From: Roseinatronobacter sp. S2
Lineage (GTDB): Bacteria; Pseudomonadota; Alphaproteobacteria; Rhodobacterales; Rhodobacteraceae
DNA length: 64,000 nt
Direction: 5' to 3'
Assembly: GCF_029581395.1 (NCBI RefSeq)
Contig: NZ_CP121113.1
Span: forward strand, 800,501 to 864,500
A program made the position numbers and the translations under genes. This document shows, one piece after another, positions 8,862 to 17,516 of the stretch. The notes beneath the pieces are model-generated. The model was not told the origin of the DNA and did not search any database. It saw only the letters and a list, made by a program, of their open reading frames with translations. How positions within the stretch are numbered: the stretch's first letter is position 1; the number at the start of each line of letters is the position of its first letter.

Positions 8862-9512
8862 ATGTCTGACATGGTTTATGCCCCACCCCCCGATACGCCT
8901 GTAATCCTGCATCAAGATGAGGATGTGGTTTTTGTAGACAAACCTGCGGGCCTGTTGTCGGTGCCGGGTCGCGGCCCGGACAAGAGTGATTGCATGATTG
9001 CCCGTCTGGCGCGGATTTATCCTGAGATCCTGCTGGTGCACAGGCTGGATCAGGACACGTCTGGTGTGATGGTTTTCGCGCGCACCGCAGCCGCACAGCG
9101 CCATCTGGGGCAGCAGTTCGAAACCCGAAAGACACGCAAGTATTATATCGCGCGGGTCGCAGGCCACGTTGGCGAAACCGAAGGGCATGTGGACCTGCCG
9201 TTGATCGTGGACTGGCCCAACCGTCCGCTGCAAAAAGTCTGCCATGAAACCGGACGCCCCGCCCAGACGGACTGGAAACTTATCCGCCATGAACAGGGGG
9301 CGTCCCGTTTGCGCCTGATGCCGGTGACCGGTCGCAGCCATCAGTTGCGCGTTCATATGCTGGCCATAGGGCATGTTATTCTGGGCGATACGCTTTATGC
9401 GACGGGGGATGCGCTGGACCATCCGCGACTGATGCTGCATGCGCAATCCCTGCGGCTGAAGCACCCTGCGACGGGACATAGCATGACGATTACGGCCCCG
9501 GTTCCGTTTTGA
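8862..9512 (+). CDS. rluA: RluA-family pseudouridine synthase
   Basis: Isomerises uridine to pseudouridine in RNA. The 216-residue protein lacks an S4 domain, has the catalytic motif HRLDQDTSGVMVFA with Asp63, and ends with the family's GRSHQLRVH and HPRLMLHA elements. Length and Asp position are close to E. coli RluA, which modifies 23S rRNA U746 and tRNA U32, so that dual specificity is plausible. The ATG at 8862 is used; a second in-frame ATG lies 9 bases on. The longer frame from 8616 runs over the divergent YbjN gene and is rejected. Confidence 0.88.
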   Translation: MSDMVYAPPPDTPVILHQDEDVVFVDKPAGLLSVPGRGPDKSDCMIARLARIYPEILLVHRLDQDTSGVMVFARTAAAQRHLGQQFETRKTRKYYIARVAGHVGETEGHVDLPLIVDWPNRPLQKVCHETGRPAQTDWKLIRHEQGASRLRLMPVTGRSHQLRVHMLAIGHVILGDTLYATGDALDHPRLMLHAQSLRLKHPATGHSMTITAPVPF

Positions 9513-9597
9513 ATGATTGGGGCGCATCTGGAACCTGGTCCGATCTGGTTGAATCATCCGGTTCATGGGTGGCTTTGGTATTTTGCGGTCAGTGGGA

Positions 9598-9829
9598 ATG
9601 CCCAAGGCGCGGAGCAAAGGCCGAAGGCCGCCGCGCCATCGGCGGGCCGTCCCGCGGCCTGCCGATTTGGCTGATGGCAATCCAAGCCTTTGAAGTAAGG
9701 ATATGCAGCCTGCATAAACTGCATTCTTATAATGTCGGATCGGCAGTCCCCGGCCCACCGCTGGCGCGGGCTTAGTCCAAGCACGAACGTCCCCTTCAGG
9801 CCAGAATCAACCAGCCTTGCGATTCCATC
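9598..9829 (+). repeat. Dispersed repeat, copy A (about 230 bp)
   Basis: Begins near CCCAAGGCGCGGAGCAAAGG and ends near CAGCCTTGCGATTCCAT. It lies in the 482-bp gap between the convergent genes rluA and rhlE. It matches the copies at 22766-23003 (inverted) and 35126-35357 over almost the whole length. Internal structure: an arm at about 9634-9664, a perfect palindrome TATGCAG-C-CTGCATA at 9702-9716, and a second arm at about 9738-9767 that is an imperfect reverse complement of the first. Open frames on the opposite strand run through it but keep no single frame in all copies. The rest of the gap (9830-9955) shows nothing recognisable. Confidence 0.85.
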
Positions 9830-9955
9830 TTACATGACACTGCTATAGTGCGCGTCGCGGTTATTTGCATTTATCTGACCCACTCTGACCTTTTGACAAC
9901 GCGTGTCCGCGAAGCGCAAATCCGGTTCGCAGTTTTGCGCGACATGCTCTGGCAT

Positions 9956-9981
9956 AAAAAAAGGGGCGCAAATTGCGCCCC
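9956..9981 (-). terminator. Intrinsic terminator of the rhlE gene
   Basis: Read on the minus strand: GGGGCGC, a short AATTT loop, GCGCCCC, then TTTTTTT. It sits 13 bp after the rhlE stop codon. Confidence 0.93.
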
Positions 9982-9994
9982 TGTTCGTGCCAGA

Positions 9995-11335
9995 TCAGGC
10001 AGACCGGCGGTGGCGGTCCTTGCCGCCGGATTGTCCGGCGGGTTTGCCCGACCCCGTCCGTTTGCCAAAGGCTTTTTGGCGTGGCTTGCGGTTTTGACCT
10101 TCGCCGCCATCATGTGACGGACCCGAGCGCTGCTGCGGGCGGCCACCACCGCCACGCTGCGGGCCGCGCTTGCGCGCAGCGGCGCGGGCGGGGCCTGCCA
10201 GATCGTCGGCCCATGGGGTGCCACCGGCCACAGCCAGTTCAATGCGCATCAGCTTTTCGATGGCGCGCAGGTCCCCCATTTCGGCGGGCGCGCAAAATGC
10301 AAGCGCGCGGCCAGTCGCACCTGCACGGGCTGTGCGGCCAATGCGGTGGACGTAGTTTTCCGGCACTTCCGGCAGATCATAGTTATAGACATGGCGCATG
10401 TCGGGAATGTCGATGCCGCGTGCGGCCACATCCGTGGCGACCAGCACCTTGACCTTGCCTTCGCGGAACCCCTGCAAGGTGCGTTCGCGTTGCCCTTGGC
10501 TTTTGTTGCCGTGAATGGACCCGGCCGGAATGCCCCAGCCGTTCAGCAGTTTCATCAGTTTTTCGGCACCGTGTTTGGTGCGTGAAAAGACCAGCGCCAG
10601 TTCTTCGGGATGGGCTTTCAGATACCCTTCCAGCACGCGCGCTTTCTCGCCTTGCGCCACAAAATGCACGGATTGGTCAATCTTGTCGGCAGGGCGGCCC
10701 GGTGCGGACACCTGAATACGCTCTGGCCGGTCCAGATAGGCATCGGCAATTTCGTTCATCTGCTTGTTCATCGTCGCCGAGAACATCAGCGTCTGGCGTT
10801 CTTTCGGCAGCAGGGATGCAATTTTACGCAGCGCATGGATGAAGCCCAGGTCAAGCATCTGGTCGGCTTCGTCCAGAACCAGCATCTGCGTTGCATGCAG
10901 TGTCAGTGCGCGCCGTTCCAGCAGGTCCAGCAAACGGCCCGGTGTTGCCACCAGAATATCGCAGCCTTTGGCCAGTTTCTGGATTTGCGGGTTCAGCCCC
11001 GCACCGCCGACAACGCGCTGAACTTTCAGCGGGGTCTTGCGGGCAAAGTTGTCGAGTGTTGTCGCGATCTGGGTCACCAGTTCGCGTGTGGGCGCAAGGA
11101 TCAGCGCGCTTGTGGTTTTCGGCGCGGGCCGCTCGCCACTCAGCAGGGCATGCATGACGGGCAGGCCAAAGGCCAGCGTTTTGCCGGTGCCGGTCTGGGC
11201 CAGCCCCAGTATGTCGCGGCCTTGCATGATCATCGGGATCGCGCGGGCCTGAATCGGGGTGGGGGTGCCAAAGCCTTGGGCTTCAAGGCTTGTCATCAGC
11301 ACCGGGCGCAGCCCGAACATGGTAAAATCAGTCAA
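9995..11335 (-). CDS. rhlE: DEAD-box ATP-dependent RNA helicase, RhlE-like
   Basis: A 446-residue RNA helicase for ribosome assembly or RNA turnover. In order it shows the Q motif (GFGTPTPIQ), Walker A AQTGTGKT, DEAD in VLDEADQML, SAT in FSATMN, and HRIGRTARAG, then a basic, Gly/Arg-rich C-terminal tail from about residue 385 for RNA binding. The start is taken as TTG at 11335, which has AGAGGA six bases upstream and yields LTDFTMFG, matching the MTDFTMFG-type start expected for the family. A GTG at 11350 and an ATG at 11320 are alternatives. The leader contains a 7-bp hairpin. Confidence 0.9.
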   Translation of the reverse strand: MTDFTMFGLRPVLMTSLEAQGFGTPTPIQARAIPMIMQGRDILGLAQTGTGKTLAFGLPVMHALLSGERPAPKTTSALILAPTRELVTQIATTLDNFARKTPLKVQRVVGGAGLNPQIQKLAKGCDILVATPGRLLDLLERRALTLHATQMLVLDEADQMLDLGFIHALRKIASLLPKERQTLMFSATMNKQMNEIADAYLDRPERIQVSAPGRPADKIDQSVHFVAQGEKARVLEGYLKAHPEELALVFSRTKHGAEKLMKLLNGWGIPAGSIHGNKSQGQRERTLQGFREGKVKVLVATDVAARGIDIPDMRHVYNYDLPEVPENYVHRIGRTARAGATGRALAFCAPAEMGDLRAIEKLMRIELAVAGGTPWADDLAGPARAAARKRGPQRGGGGRPQQRSGPSHDGGEGQNRKPRQKAFGKRTGSGKPAGQSGGKDRHRRSA

Positions 11336-11401
11336 AATAAGTCCTCTCACGGCCTGTCCGCACAGGCGTAGTGCCCCTGGCAGGGCAGGGGCGGGTTTGG
11401 G

Positions 11402-11420
11402 GGCGCATGTCGGATGCGCC
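11402..11420 (-). other. Hairpin in the rhlE leader
   Basis: GGCGCAT and ATGCGCC pair around a 5-base loop about 70 bp upstream of the rhlE start. There is no T-run, so it is not a standard terminator. It could be a leader structure. The rest of 11336-11564 shows no gene. Confidence 0.35.
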
Positions 11421-11564
11421 GCCCCCCACGCGTGATGTCGGGAAGCAATGGTCGGGCCTTATGCCCTGCCCACAACGGATCAAGTGCTCACGCGGCACGT
11501 TGTGGATGTGTGCCAAATGGGCGTGATGCACCCAAAAGTCAAGACATTATGCCGCAAAGGCCGG

Positions 11565-11921
11565 TTAATGCGGGTCGGGTTTGCGCGCGGCAAGGGCCAG
11601 AACACCGGCCAGCGCGCACATGGAAATGGGGAACATGGTGAAAACACCAAAGCCGAATGTGACATACATGCCGACGCTGGACACCAACAGCAACACCCCG
11701 CCCACAACATTGGATGACCGCGCCATTGCACCGCCCGCGATGGCCAGAACCGGCGCAACAAGGCTCATGACGCGGATCAGGCCCATATTGGCGACCCCGC
11801 CCGTCACATCGGCAAGTTCGGGATAGCGAATCAGCAAATCCGTATATCCGAAGCTGAAAAAACCAATCAGCATGCCCCAAAGCCCGCCGATAAGCCCCAG
11901 CACCAAAGCTGCATTGCGCAT
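11565..11921 (-). CDS. Small integral membrane protein, unknown function
   Basis: A 118-residue protein with about four hydrophobic segments: MRNAALVLGLIGGLWGMLIGFF at the N-terminus, then segments around residues 45-65, 68-90 and 92-112, and a short charged tail. The start at 11921 has GGAAGGA upstream; the frame extended to 11981 is less likely. The opening (VLGLIGGLWG) resembles DUF4064-type membrane proteins, but I cannot confirm family membership. It stands alone between rhlE (same strand, downstream) and the divergent cold-shock gene. Confidence 0.6.
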   Translation of the reverse strand: MRNAALVLGLIGGLWGMLIGFFSFGYTDLLIRYPELADVTGGVANMGLIRVMSLVAPVLAIAGGAMARSSNVVGGVLLLVSSVGMYVTFGFGVFTMFPISMCALAGVLALAARKPDPH

Positions 11922-12133
11922 GATCAGGCATCCTTCCGAAAAATTGGTCATTTGATCGTCATGCTTGTCACATATACGCAAAACTCTTGCGTTTTAACCC
12001 GCATATGGCAGGATCAGGCTGGGATGACAGACTTTCTACGACCGCCTCTGTTTTCGCAGCCGGCACTAGAAGACCTGGCTGAACGGCCCGAAGGCAATTC
12101 CGCCTTGGGGGACAGAACATGCGGAGTGAACAG

Positions 12134-12340
12134 ATGCCCACAGGCACAGTCAAATGGTTCAATACTACCAAAGGTTTCGGTTTCATCGCGCCTGACGGGG
12201 GCGGCAAGGACGTATTCGTGCATATTTCCGCCGTGGAGCGTGCAGGACTTACCGGTCTGGCCGATAACCAGAAGATTGAATATGAGTTGAGCGCCGGACG
12301 CGACGGGCGTGAATCGGCAAGCGATCTGAAGCTTCTATAG
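12134..12340 (+). CDS. Cold-shock domain protein (CspA family)
   Basis: A 68-residue single OB-fold RNA-binding protein. RNP1 is KGFGFIAPD and RNP2 is VFVHISAV; the N-terminus GTVKWFNTTKGFGF is canonical. The ATG at 12134 has GGAG nine bases upstream. It acts as an RNA chaperone or transcript anti-terminator in the cytoplasm. The long spacer before it (about 210 bp from the divergent membrane-protein gene) leaves room for the structured leader common to csp genes, though no specific cold-box could be read. Confidence 0.93.
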   Translation: MPTGTVKWFNTTKGFGFIAPDGGGKDVFVHISAVERAGLTGLADNQKIEYELSAGRDGRESASDLKLL

Positions 12341-12389
12341 GCGGGCGCCGCTTGCCCCGGCGTTCTTATGTGCCGGGGCGCGGGTGTGA

Positions 12390-12710
12390 TCAGACGCCAA
12401 GGGCTGCCTGAACATCCGGTTTCCAGCCCAGCAAAAGGGTGTCGCCCGTGTCGATAACGGGGCGTTTCATCAAGGTCGGGTGATCGGCCAGAAGGTCCGC
12501 GGCGGGCCGTTGTCTGTCGTGCTCGGACAGCCCACGCCATGTGGTTGATGACTTGTTGACCAATGCATCCCCGAAGGCATGCAGAAAACGTGCGATTGTC
12601 GCGCTGTCCAGTGGCGTTTCGCGCAGGTCGTGAAACTGCGCATCCGGCAGGGCCTTGCGGGCCTTGCGGCAGCTATCACAGGTTTTGATGCCATAGAGTG
12701 TCAGTGCCAT
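12390..12710 (-). CDS. ArsC/Spx-family protein (YffB-like reductase)
   Basis: A 106-residue thioredoxin-fold protein of the ArsC/Spx superfamily. It opens MALTLYGIKTCDSCRKA with a CxxC-type pair, and later has TLMKRPVI, the segment with the conserved Arg that follows the catalytic loop. This pattern fits the YffB branch (glutathione-dependent thiol reductase-like) rather than true arsenate reductase. No ars genes are nearby. The ATG at 12710 is preferred over the long frame from 12770 because the family starts at this point. Confidence 0.82.
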   Translation of the reverse strand: MALTLYGIKTCDSCRKARKALPDAQFHDLRETPLDSATIARFLHAFGDALVNKSSTTWRGLSEHDRQRPAADLLADHPTLMKRPVIDTGDTLLLGWKPDVQAALGV

Positions 12711-12771
12711 GTCGTTCCCTTTCGCAGGTGGTGTGCGGGTATAGGCGCAGCGCCCCGTCGGGGGCAACATG

Positions 12772-13707
12772 TCAGCGCGGGGCTGTGTCGAACAGGGCGC
12801 ATGTTTGGTTCAGAAAATCCGTGCGCGTTTTCGGCTGTTCCATCAGCAATTCATGCAAGGCCCCGTCAAACATGTCCAACCGGCCCTGTGGCCATGCGGA
12901 CATGCGCGCCTGAATGGCATCGCCCGATACAATGCGTTCGCGCGTGCCCAACCCGCAATAGGCCGCCAATGCGGGTGCGGGCAGTTTGCCAAGGGCCGTC
13001 GTTTCGGCCAGCGCGGCCATCAGCCAGCGCAGCGATGGTGCCCCCAGCCGCAATTCGGGGCAGGTCTGAACCTGTTTCTGCATCCATTCATATGTAGTGC
13101 GATCACTGGTCAGATCATTGTTATCGAACGGGTTTTCCCACAGCCGGAATTCTATTCCCGCGCCGGGAATTTCGCGTATGTCCAGCCGTGTCATGCCCAA
13201 TGCAGCCCGCATGGCAGCGAAGGCCCTGCGCAACGCGCCGGTCAGCGGCAGGCCCCACATTGGCGCGCTGAACGCGACTGCGCGCGCGGGAAACCCGTTG
13301 ATCAGCGCGCGCAATGCAATGCACCCGCCCATCGAATGGGCCAATGCAAAGCGCGGGGCACCTGCGGCATGCGTATCCAGCATCTGGCGAAAGGTGGCCA
13401 CATCGCGCTGAAAATCGGCGAAATCGGGGACATCGCCCAATAGCGGCTTGTCCGGCAGCCTGTCGGACAGCCCTTGGCCGCGCCAGTCAATCACGGCCGC
13501 GCCATATCCGCGCTGCGCAAGGTCGGTGACAACGCGGCCATATTTCTCGATCATTTCTGTGCGGCCGGGAAATATGGCAACCATGCCGCGTGGACCGGCC
13601 GGCCACAGGGCCAGCCGCAACCGCGTTCCGTCATCGGCATGCGCCCAGACCACCCGTTCAGGAGGCGGCGCATCTGCTATTTCGGTCTGGAATGGCGCGG
13701 GGTCCAT
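12772..13707 (-). CDS. Alpha/beta hydrolase, lysophospholipase-like
   Basis: A 311-residue serine hydrolase of the Hydrolase_4 (monoacylglycerol lipase/lysophospholipase L2) type. The nucleophile elbow is AHSMGG (Ser near residue 125). The oxyanion-region motif is IFPGRTEMIEKYGR, a family hallmark, and VIDWRGQGLSDR follows. The catalytic Asp and His are expected near the C-terminus (FDGALHELLME). It begins 5 bp after the SCP2-domain gene stop, so the two form an operon, consistent with lipid metabolism. No signal peptide. Confidence 0.85.
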   Translation of the reverse strand: MDPAPFQTEIADAPPPERVVWAHADDGTRLRLALWPAGPRGMVAIFPGRTEMIEKYGRVVTDLAQRGYGAAVIDWRGQGLSDRLPDKPLLGDVPDFADFQRDVATFRQMLDTHAAGAPRFALAHSMGGCIALRALINGFPARAVAFSAPMWGLPLTGALRRAFAAMRAALGMTRLDIREIPGAGIEFRLWENPFDNNDLTSDRTTYEWMQKQVQTCPELRLGAPSLRWLMAALAETTALGKLPAPALAAYCGLGTRERIVSGDAIQARMSAWPQGRLDMFDGALHELLMEQPKTRTDFLNQTCALFDTAPR

Positions 13708-13712
13708 TGGCC

Positions 13713-14000
13713 TTAGCTAAGGGCCGCGCCCAGTTTCATCGCCATGCCCATATTTCCTTCGATCTTCAGTTTGCCGGACATGAAGGCCATGGTGGGGTTT
13801 ACGTCCCCTTCGATAATGCCCTGAAATGTCTCCGCGCTGGCAATCATGGTCACATCGGTGTCGTCATCGCCTTCACGCACGCCTGATTCGTCGACCACGA
13901 TGGAGCCTTCGCCCTCGATCTGGAATTTTGCGCTGCCTTCAAACCCCTCCCCAAGTTTTTCTGTGAGTGCTGCAATTGCGTGGGTCAGGATATCGCTCAT
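13713..14000 (-). CDS. SCP2 sterol-binding domain protein
   Basis: A 95-residue stand-alone SCP-2 (sterol carrier) domain. The characteristic C-terminal half reads TMIASAETFQGIIEGDVNPTMAF...MSGKLKIEGNMGMAMKL. Such small bacterial proteins bind lipid or acyl chains in the cytoplasm; the ligand here is unknown. It is the first gene of a two-gene unit with the lysophospholipase-like hydrolase, which supports a lipid role. It is divergent from the TPR gene. Confidence 0.9.
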   Translation of the reverse strand: MSDILTHAIAALTEKLGEGFEGSAKFQIEGEGSIVVDESGVREGDDDTDVTMIASAETFQGIIEGDVNPTMAFMSGKLKIEGNMGMAMKLGAALS

Positions 14001-14065
14001 GTTGTGCTCCGTTTTGTGATCTTTGGGCAGTGGAAATACTGCGGCAATGCGTTACATTCGTCACT

Positions 14066-14623
14066 ATGACCATTCGGCGCATCATTCTCAATCCTGTCGT
14101 TGCGGCATTTGTTTTGCTGGCGCATCCCGCTTTGGCGGACACACAGGGCAATGACACGTCAGAATTGCTGGAAAAGCTGCGCGAACCGGATCTGGAAAAC
14201 TGGCAACGTGTGGAGCGGCAGTTGTTTCGCGAATGGTCGCGGTCGGGGTCGGCAAGTGCCGATTTGCTGCTGCAACGCGGGCGTGCAGCGCTGCAACGTG
14301 GTGATGCGTCAGCGGCGATCGAGCATCTTTCAGCGCTAATTGATCACGCGCCGGATTTTGCCGAAGGGTGGAACACGCGCGCCACGGCTTGGTTTATGGC
14401 GCGAAATTACGGGCTTGCGCTGAACGACATCCGCGAAACGCTGGCCCGCAATCCCAACCATTTTGCCGCGCTGATCGGCCTTGGCCGGATTATGGAAGAC
14501 CTTGAGCGCTATGATGACGCACGCCGCGCATGGGATGCGGCGGCGGCTATACATCCCCACCGTCGTGACGTAAAAGCAGCGCTGGAACGACTTGACAGAA
14601 AGTTGCAGGGCACCTCCCTCTAA
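14066..14623 (+). CDS. Exported tetratricopeptide-repeat protein
   Basis: A 185-residue protein with an N-terminal signal peptide (MTIRRIILNPVVAAFVLLAHPALA) followed by helical TPR repeats from about residue 65 to 180, for example AALQRGDASAAIEHLSALIDHAPDF and ALNDIRETLARNPNHFAALIGLGR. It is likely periplasmic and a protein-protein interaction scaffold; partners are unknown. The start at 14066 is chosen for the signal peptide. It lies 45 bp upstream of the helicase gene on the same strand and may be co-transcribed with it. Confidence 0.8.
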   Translation: MTIRRIILNPVVAAFVLLAHPALADTQGNDTSELLEKLREPDLENWQRVERQLFREWSRSGSASADLLLQRGRAALQRGDASAAIEHLSALIDHAPDFAEGWNTRATAWFMARNYGLALNDIRETLARNPNHFAALIGLGRIMEDLERYDDARRAWDAAAAIHPHRRDVKAALERLDRKLQGTSL

Positions 14624-14668
14624 TCGGGCCTCTGACAGGGGGGCGGACTGCAAGCAAGGGGTTTGCGG

Positions 14669-17497
14669 ATGAATATTCGCGCAAATGCGCGCACGGTTGC
14701 CGTGCTTGGCCCCACCAACACCGGCAAGACCCATTACGCCATCGAACGTATGCTTGCGCACAGAACGGGGGTCATCGGCCTGCCGCTGCGCCTGCTGGCG
14801 AGAGAGGTGTATGATCGCATTCTGGCCCTGCGCGGCCCCGATTGCGTGGCGCTGGTGACGGGAGAGGAGCGTATCGTTCCCGACCGCACCCAGTACTGGG
14901 TCTGCACTGTCGAGGCGATGCCAATCGAGATTGGCGCCGATTTTGTTGCCGTGGATGAAATCCAGTTATGTGCGGACCCTGATCGCGGGCATGTGTTTAC
15001 CGACCGTTTGCTGCATGCGCGGGGCTTGCATGAAACATTGTTCATGGGGTCGGACACAATGCGTTCGGCGATTGCAGCACTGGTGCCGGGCGTGCAGTTC
15101 CAACGGCGTGAACGGCTGTCGCAACTGACCTATTCGGGGTCCAGAAAAATCAGCCGGATGCCGCCGCGCAGTGCTATCGTGGGCTTCAGTGTCGAGAATG
15201 TCTATGCCATTGCCGAGCTGATTCGCCGCCAGAAGGGCGGTTGTGCGGTTGTCATGGGGGCATTGTCGCCGCGCACCCGCAACGCACAGGTTGCGCTGTA
15301 TCAAAATGGCGATGTCGATTTTCTGGTGGCAACCGATGCGATTGGCATGGGGCTGAATCTGGACATCAAGCATGTGGCGTTTTCGGCCACGCATAAATTC
15401 GACGGCCACCGCATGCGCCCCCTGAACCCTGATGAGCTGGCGCAGATTGCCGGTCGCGCGGGGCGCTACCAGACAAGCGGCAGTTTTGGCGTGACCGGCG
15501 AGGCACGGCCTTTGGCCGACGAGGTGATTTCCGCAATCGAGAATCATGAATTCCTGCCCGTGCGCAAATTACAATGGCGCAACGGGCGGCTGGAATTCGG
15601 CACGATTGCACGGCTTATCGCGTCGCTGGAGCACCAGACGCAGAATGAATGGCTGACCCGTGCGCGCGATGCGGACGATCTGACCGCGTTGAAAACCCTT
15701 GTTGCGCAACCCGAAACGCTGGACCGGCTGACCAGCCCGCGCGATGTGCGTTTGCTGTGGGATGTGTGCCGCATACCGGACTTTCGCGGCATTTCAGCGG
15801 CGGAACATGCAGGGCTTCTGGCGCGCGTGTTCGAGTTTTTGCAAGGCAGCGGGCGGATCGCCCCGGACTGGCTGGCGCGCAACATCCAGCGCATTGACCG
15901 CACCGATGGTGACATTGATGCATTGTCGCGCCGATTGGCGTATATCCGCACATGGACATATATTACACAGCGCAAGGGTTGGGTTGATGACGAAAAGCAT
16001 TGGCGCGCCGCCTCGCGCGCTGTAGAAGACCGCTTGTCGGATGCATTGCATGACCGGCTGACGCAGCGATTTGTTGACCGGCGCACCTCGGTGTTGATGC
16101 GGCGGTTGAAGCAGAAGGAGAGCCTTGTGGCTGACGTGAACGACAAGGGCGAAGTGACTGTTGAAGGTGAACTGATCGGACGGCTGGAAGGCTTCCGTTT
16201 CCGGCAGGACAAGACCGACAGCCCGGATGAAGCAAAGACATTGCGTCAGGCGTCGATTTCCGCGCTGGTGCCGTTATTCCATCTGCGGGCCGACAAATTC
16301 TACAACGCCCCCGATACCGAATTCGACTTCACCGAACAGGGTGGGTTGATGTGGGGCGACACGGCGGTCGGCAAGCTGGTCAAGGGCGATGACCCCATGC
16401 GCCCGCAGATCACGGCCTTTGTCGATGATGAGGCGGGCCATGACGTGGCCGAAAAAGTGCGCCGCCGTTTGCAGCATTTCATGGATCGCAAGATTGCCGC
16501 GTTGTTTGAACCGCTTTTGAACATGTCACGCGATGAAACCCTGTCGGGGCTGGCGCGCGGTGTGGCGTTCCAACTGGTCGAGGCGATGGGTGTGATCCCG
16601 CGTGAACAGATCGCGCAGGACATCAAGGCGCTGGATCAGGATGCGCGCGGCATGTTGCGCAAGCATGGTGTGCGTTTCGGGCAATACACGGTTTTCCTGC
16701 CGCTGCTGCTGAAACCCGCGCCCACGCGGCTGCGTCTGGTGCTGAAATCCCTTGCCGAAGGGCTGGATGAATTCCCCGAAAGCCCGCCAGCGGGTCTGGT
16801 GACAATCCCGCATCTGTCGGAAATACCATCGGCACATTACAGTATGTCAGGCTACCGCCCTGCCGGTGCGCGCGCGATTCGCATTGATATGCTGGAACGG
16901 CTGGCCGATTTGTTGCGCGGCTGTGACAGCCGCGCAGGGTTCGAGGCAACGCCGGACATGCTGTCGATTACCGGCACCACGCTGGAACAGTTCGCCGACA
17001 TGATGCAGGGGTTGGGCTATGCCGCTGAAAAGGGTGAACGCCCCAAGGTGAAGGCCGAACCTGTGCCGTCGCCGGTTGACAGCGCCGCAGATACTGCGGG
17101 CGTGCCCGCCGAAGAAGATACCACCGCCAGCGCGCCCGCGGATTCTGCTGCTGCGGATGCCGACAGCAGTGATGCGCCCGCCGCCGCAGATGCAGATACC
17201 CCTGCGCCCGAGCCGAAAGGCGCTGAGAAGCCCGAAGACCAGATCGAGCTGTTCTATACCTTCACCTGGGCACCCCGCCCCCGCCGCGACGCGCGCCCTG
17301 CACGCAAACCACAGCAGGCGGACGCGCGCGGTGATCAGCGCAAAGGGCAGGGGCAAAAGCCGAAAACCGGCAAGCCCAAGGGCAAGAAGCCCGAAAACAA
17401 ACCCCGCGACTACAGTGCAGGCCCGCGCAAATCCGACCGTATTGACCCCGACAACCCCTTTGCAGCCGCACTTATGGGGCTGAAAACCAAGTCTTAA
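14669..17497 (+). CDS. SUV3-like ATP-dependent RNA helicase
   Basis: A 942-residue superfamily 2 helicase of the type related to the mitochondrial degradosome helicase SUV3. Walker A is GPTNTGKTHYA, motif II is DEIQLC rather than DEAD, and motif VI is QIAGRAGRYQ. The helicase core occupies about residues 1-320, followed by the SUV3-type helical C-terminal region. The last 160 residues are unusual: an Ala/Pro/Asp/Glu-rich acidic linker (about 795-860), then a strongly basic Lys/Arg-rich tail (about 870-942). It likely works in RNA decay or surveillance. The ATG at 14669 follows AAGGGG; a TTG two codons earlier is an alternative. Confidence 0.87.
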   Translation: MNIRANARTVAVLGPTNTGKTHYAIERMLAHRTGVIGLPLRLLAREVYDRILALRGPDCVALVTGEERIVPDRTQYWVCTVEAMPIEIGADFVAVDEIQLCADPDRGHVFTDRLLHARGLHETLFMGSDTMRSAIAALVPGVQFQRRERLSQLTYSGSRKISRMPPRSAIVGFSVENVYAIAELIRRQKGGCAVVMGALSPRTRNAQVALYQNGDVDFLVATDAIGMGLNLDIKHVAFSATHKFDGHRMRPLNPDELAQIAGRAGRYQTSGSFGVTGEARPLADEVISAIENHEFLPVRKLQWRNGRLEFGTIARLIASLEHQTQNEWLTRARDADDLTALKTLVAQPETLDRLTSPRDVRLLWDVCRIPDFRGISAAEHAGLLARVFEFLQGSGRIAPDWLARNIQRIDRTDGDIDALSRRLAYIRTWTYITQRKGWVDDEKHWRAASRAVEDRLSDALHDRLTQRFVDRRTSVLMRRLKQKESLVADVNDKGEVTVEGELIGRLEGFRFRQDKTDSPDEAKTLRQASISALVPLFHLRADKFYNAPDTEFDFTEQGGLMWGDTAVGKLVKGDDPMRPQITAFVDDEAGHDVAEKVRRRLQHFMDRKIAALFEPLLNMSRDETLSGLARGVAFQLVEAMGVIPREQIAQDIKALDQDARGMLRKHGVRFGQYTVFLPLLLKPAPTRLRLVLKSLAEGLDEFPESPPAGLVTIPHLSEIPSAHYSMSGYRPAGARAIRIDMLERLADLLRGCDSRAGFEATPDMLSITGTTLEQFADMMQGLGYAAEKGERPKVKAEPVPSPVDSAADTAGVPAEEDTTASAPADSAAADADSSDAPAAADADTPAPEPKGAEKPEDQIELFYTFTWAPRPRRDARPARKPQQADARGDQRKGQGQKPKTGKPKGKKPENKPRDYSAGPRKSDRIDPDNPFAAALMGLKTKS

Positions 17498-17516
17498 ATA
17501 TTATGAGGGCATAAAG

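Noticed and set aside
8433..9758. A 441-codon open frame on the minus strand
   Set aside because: It runs antisense through rluA, the YbjN gene and repeat copy A. It has no family motif and reflects GC-rich third-position bias.
12341..12389. A terminator between the cold-shock gene and the ArsC-family gene
   Set aside because: CGCCGCTTGCCCCGGCG-like pairing exists around 12345-12380, but no T-run or clean stem could be defined.
12390..12710. Arsenate reductase
   Set aside because: The CxxC-type N-terminus and lack of ars genes fit the YffB/Spx branch better.
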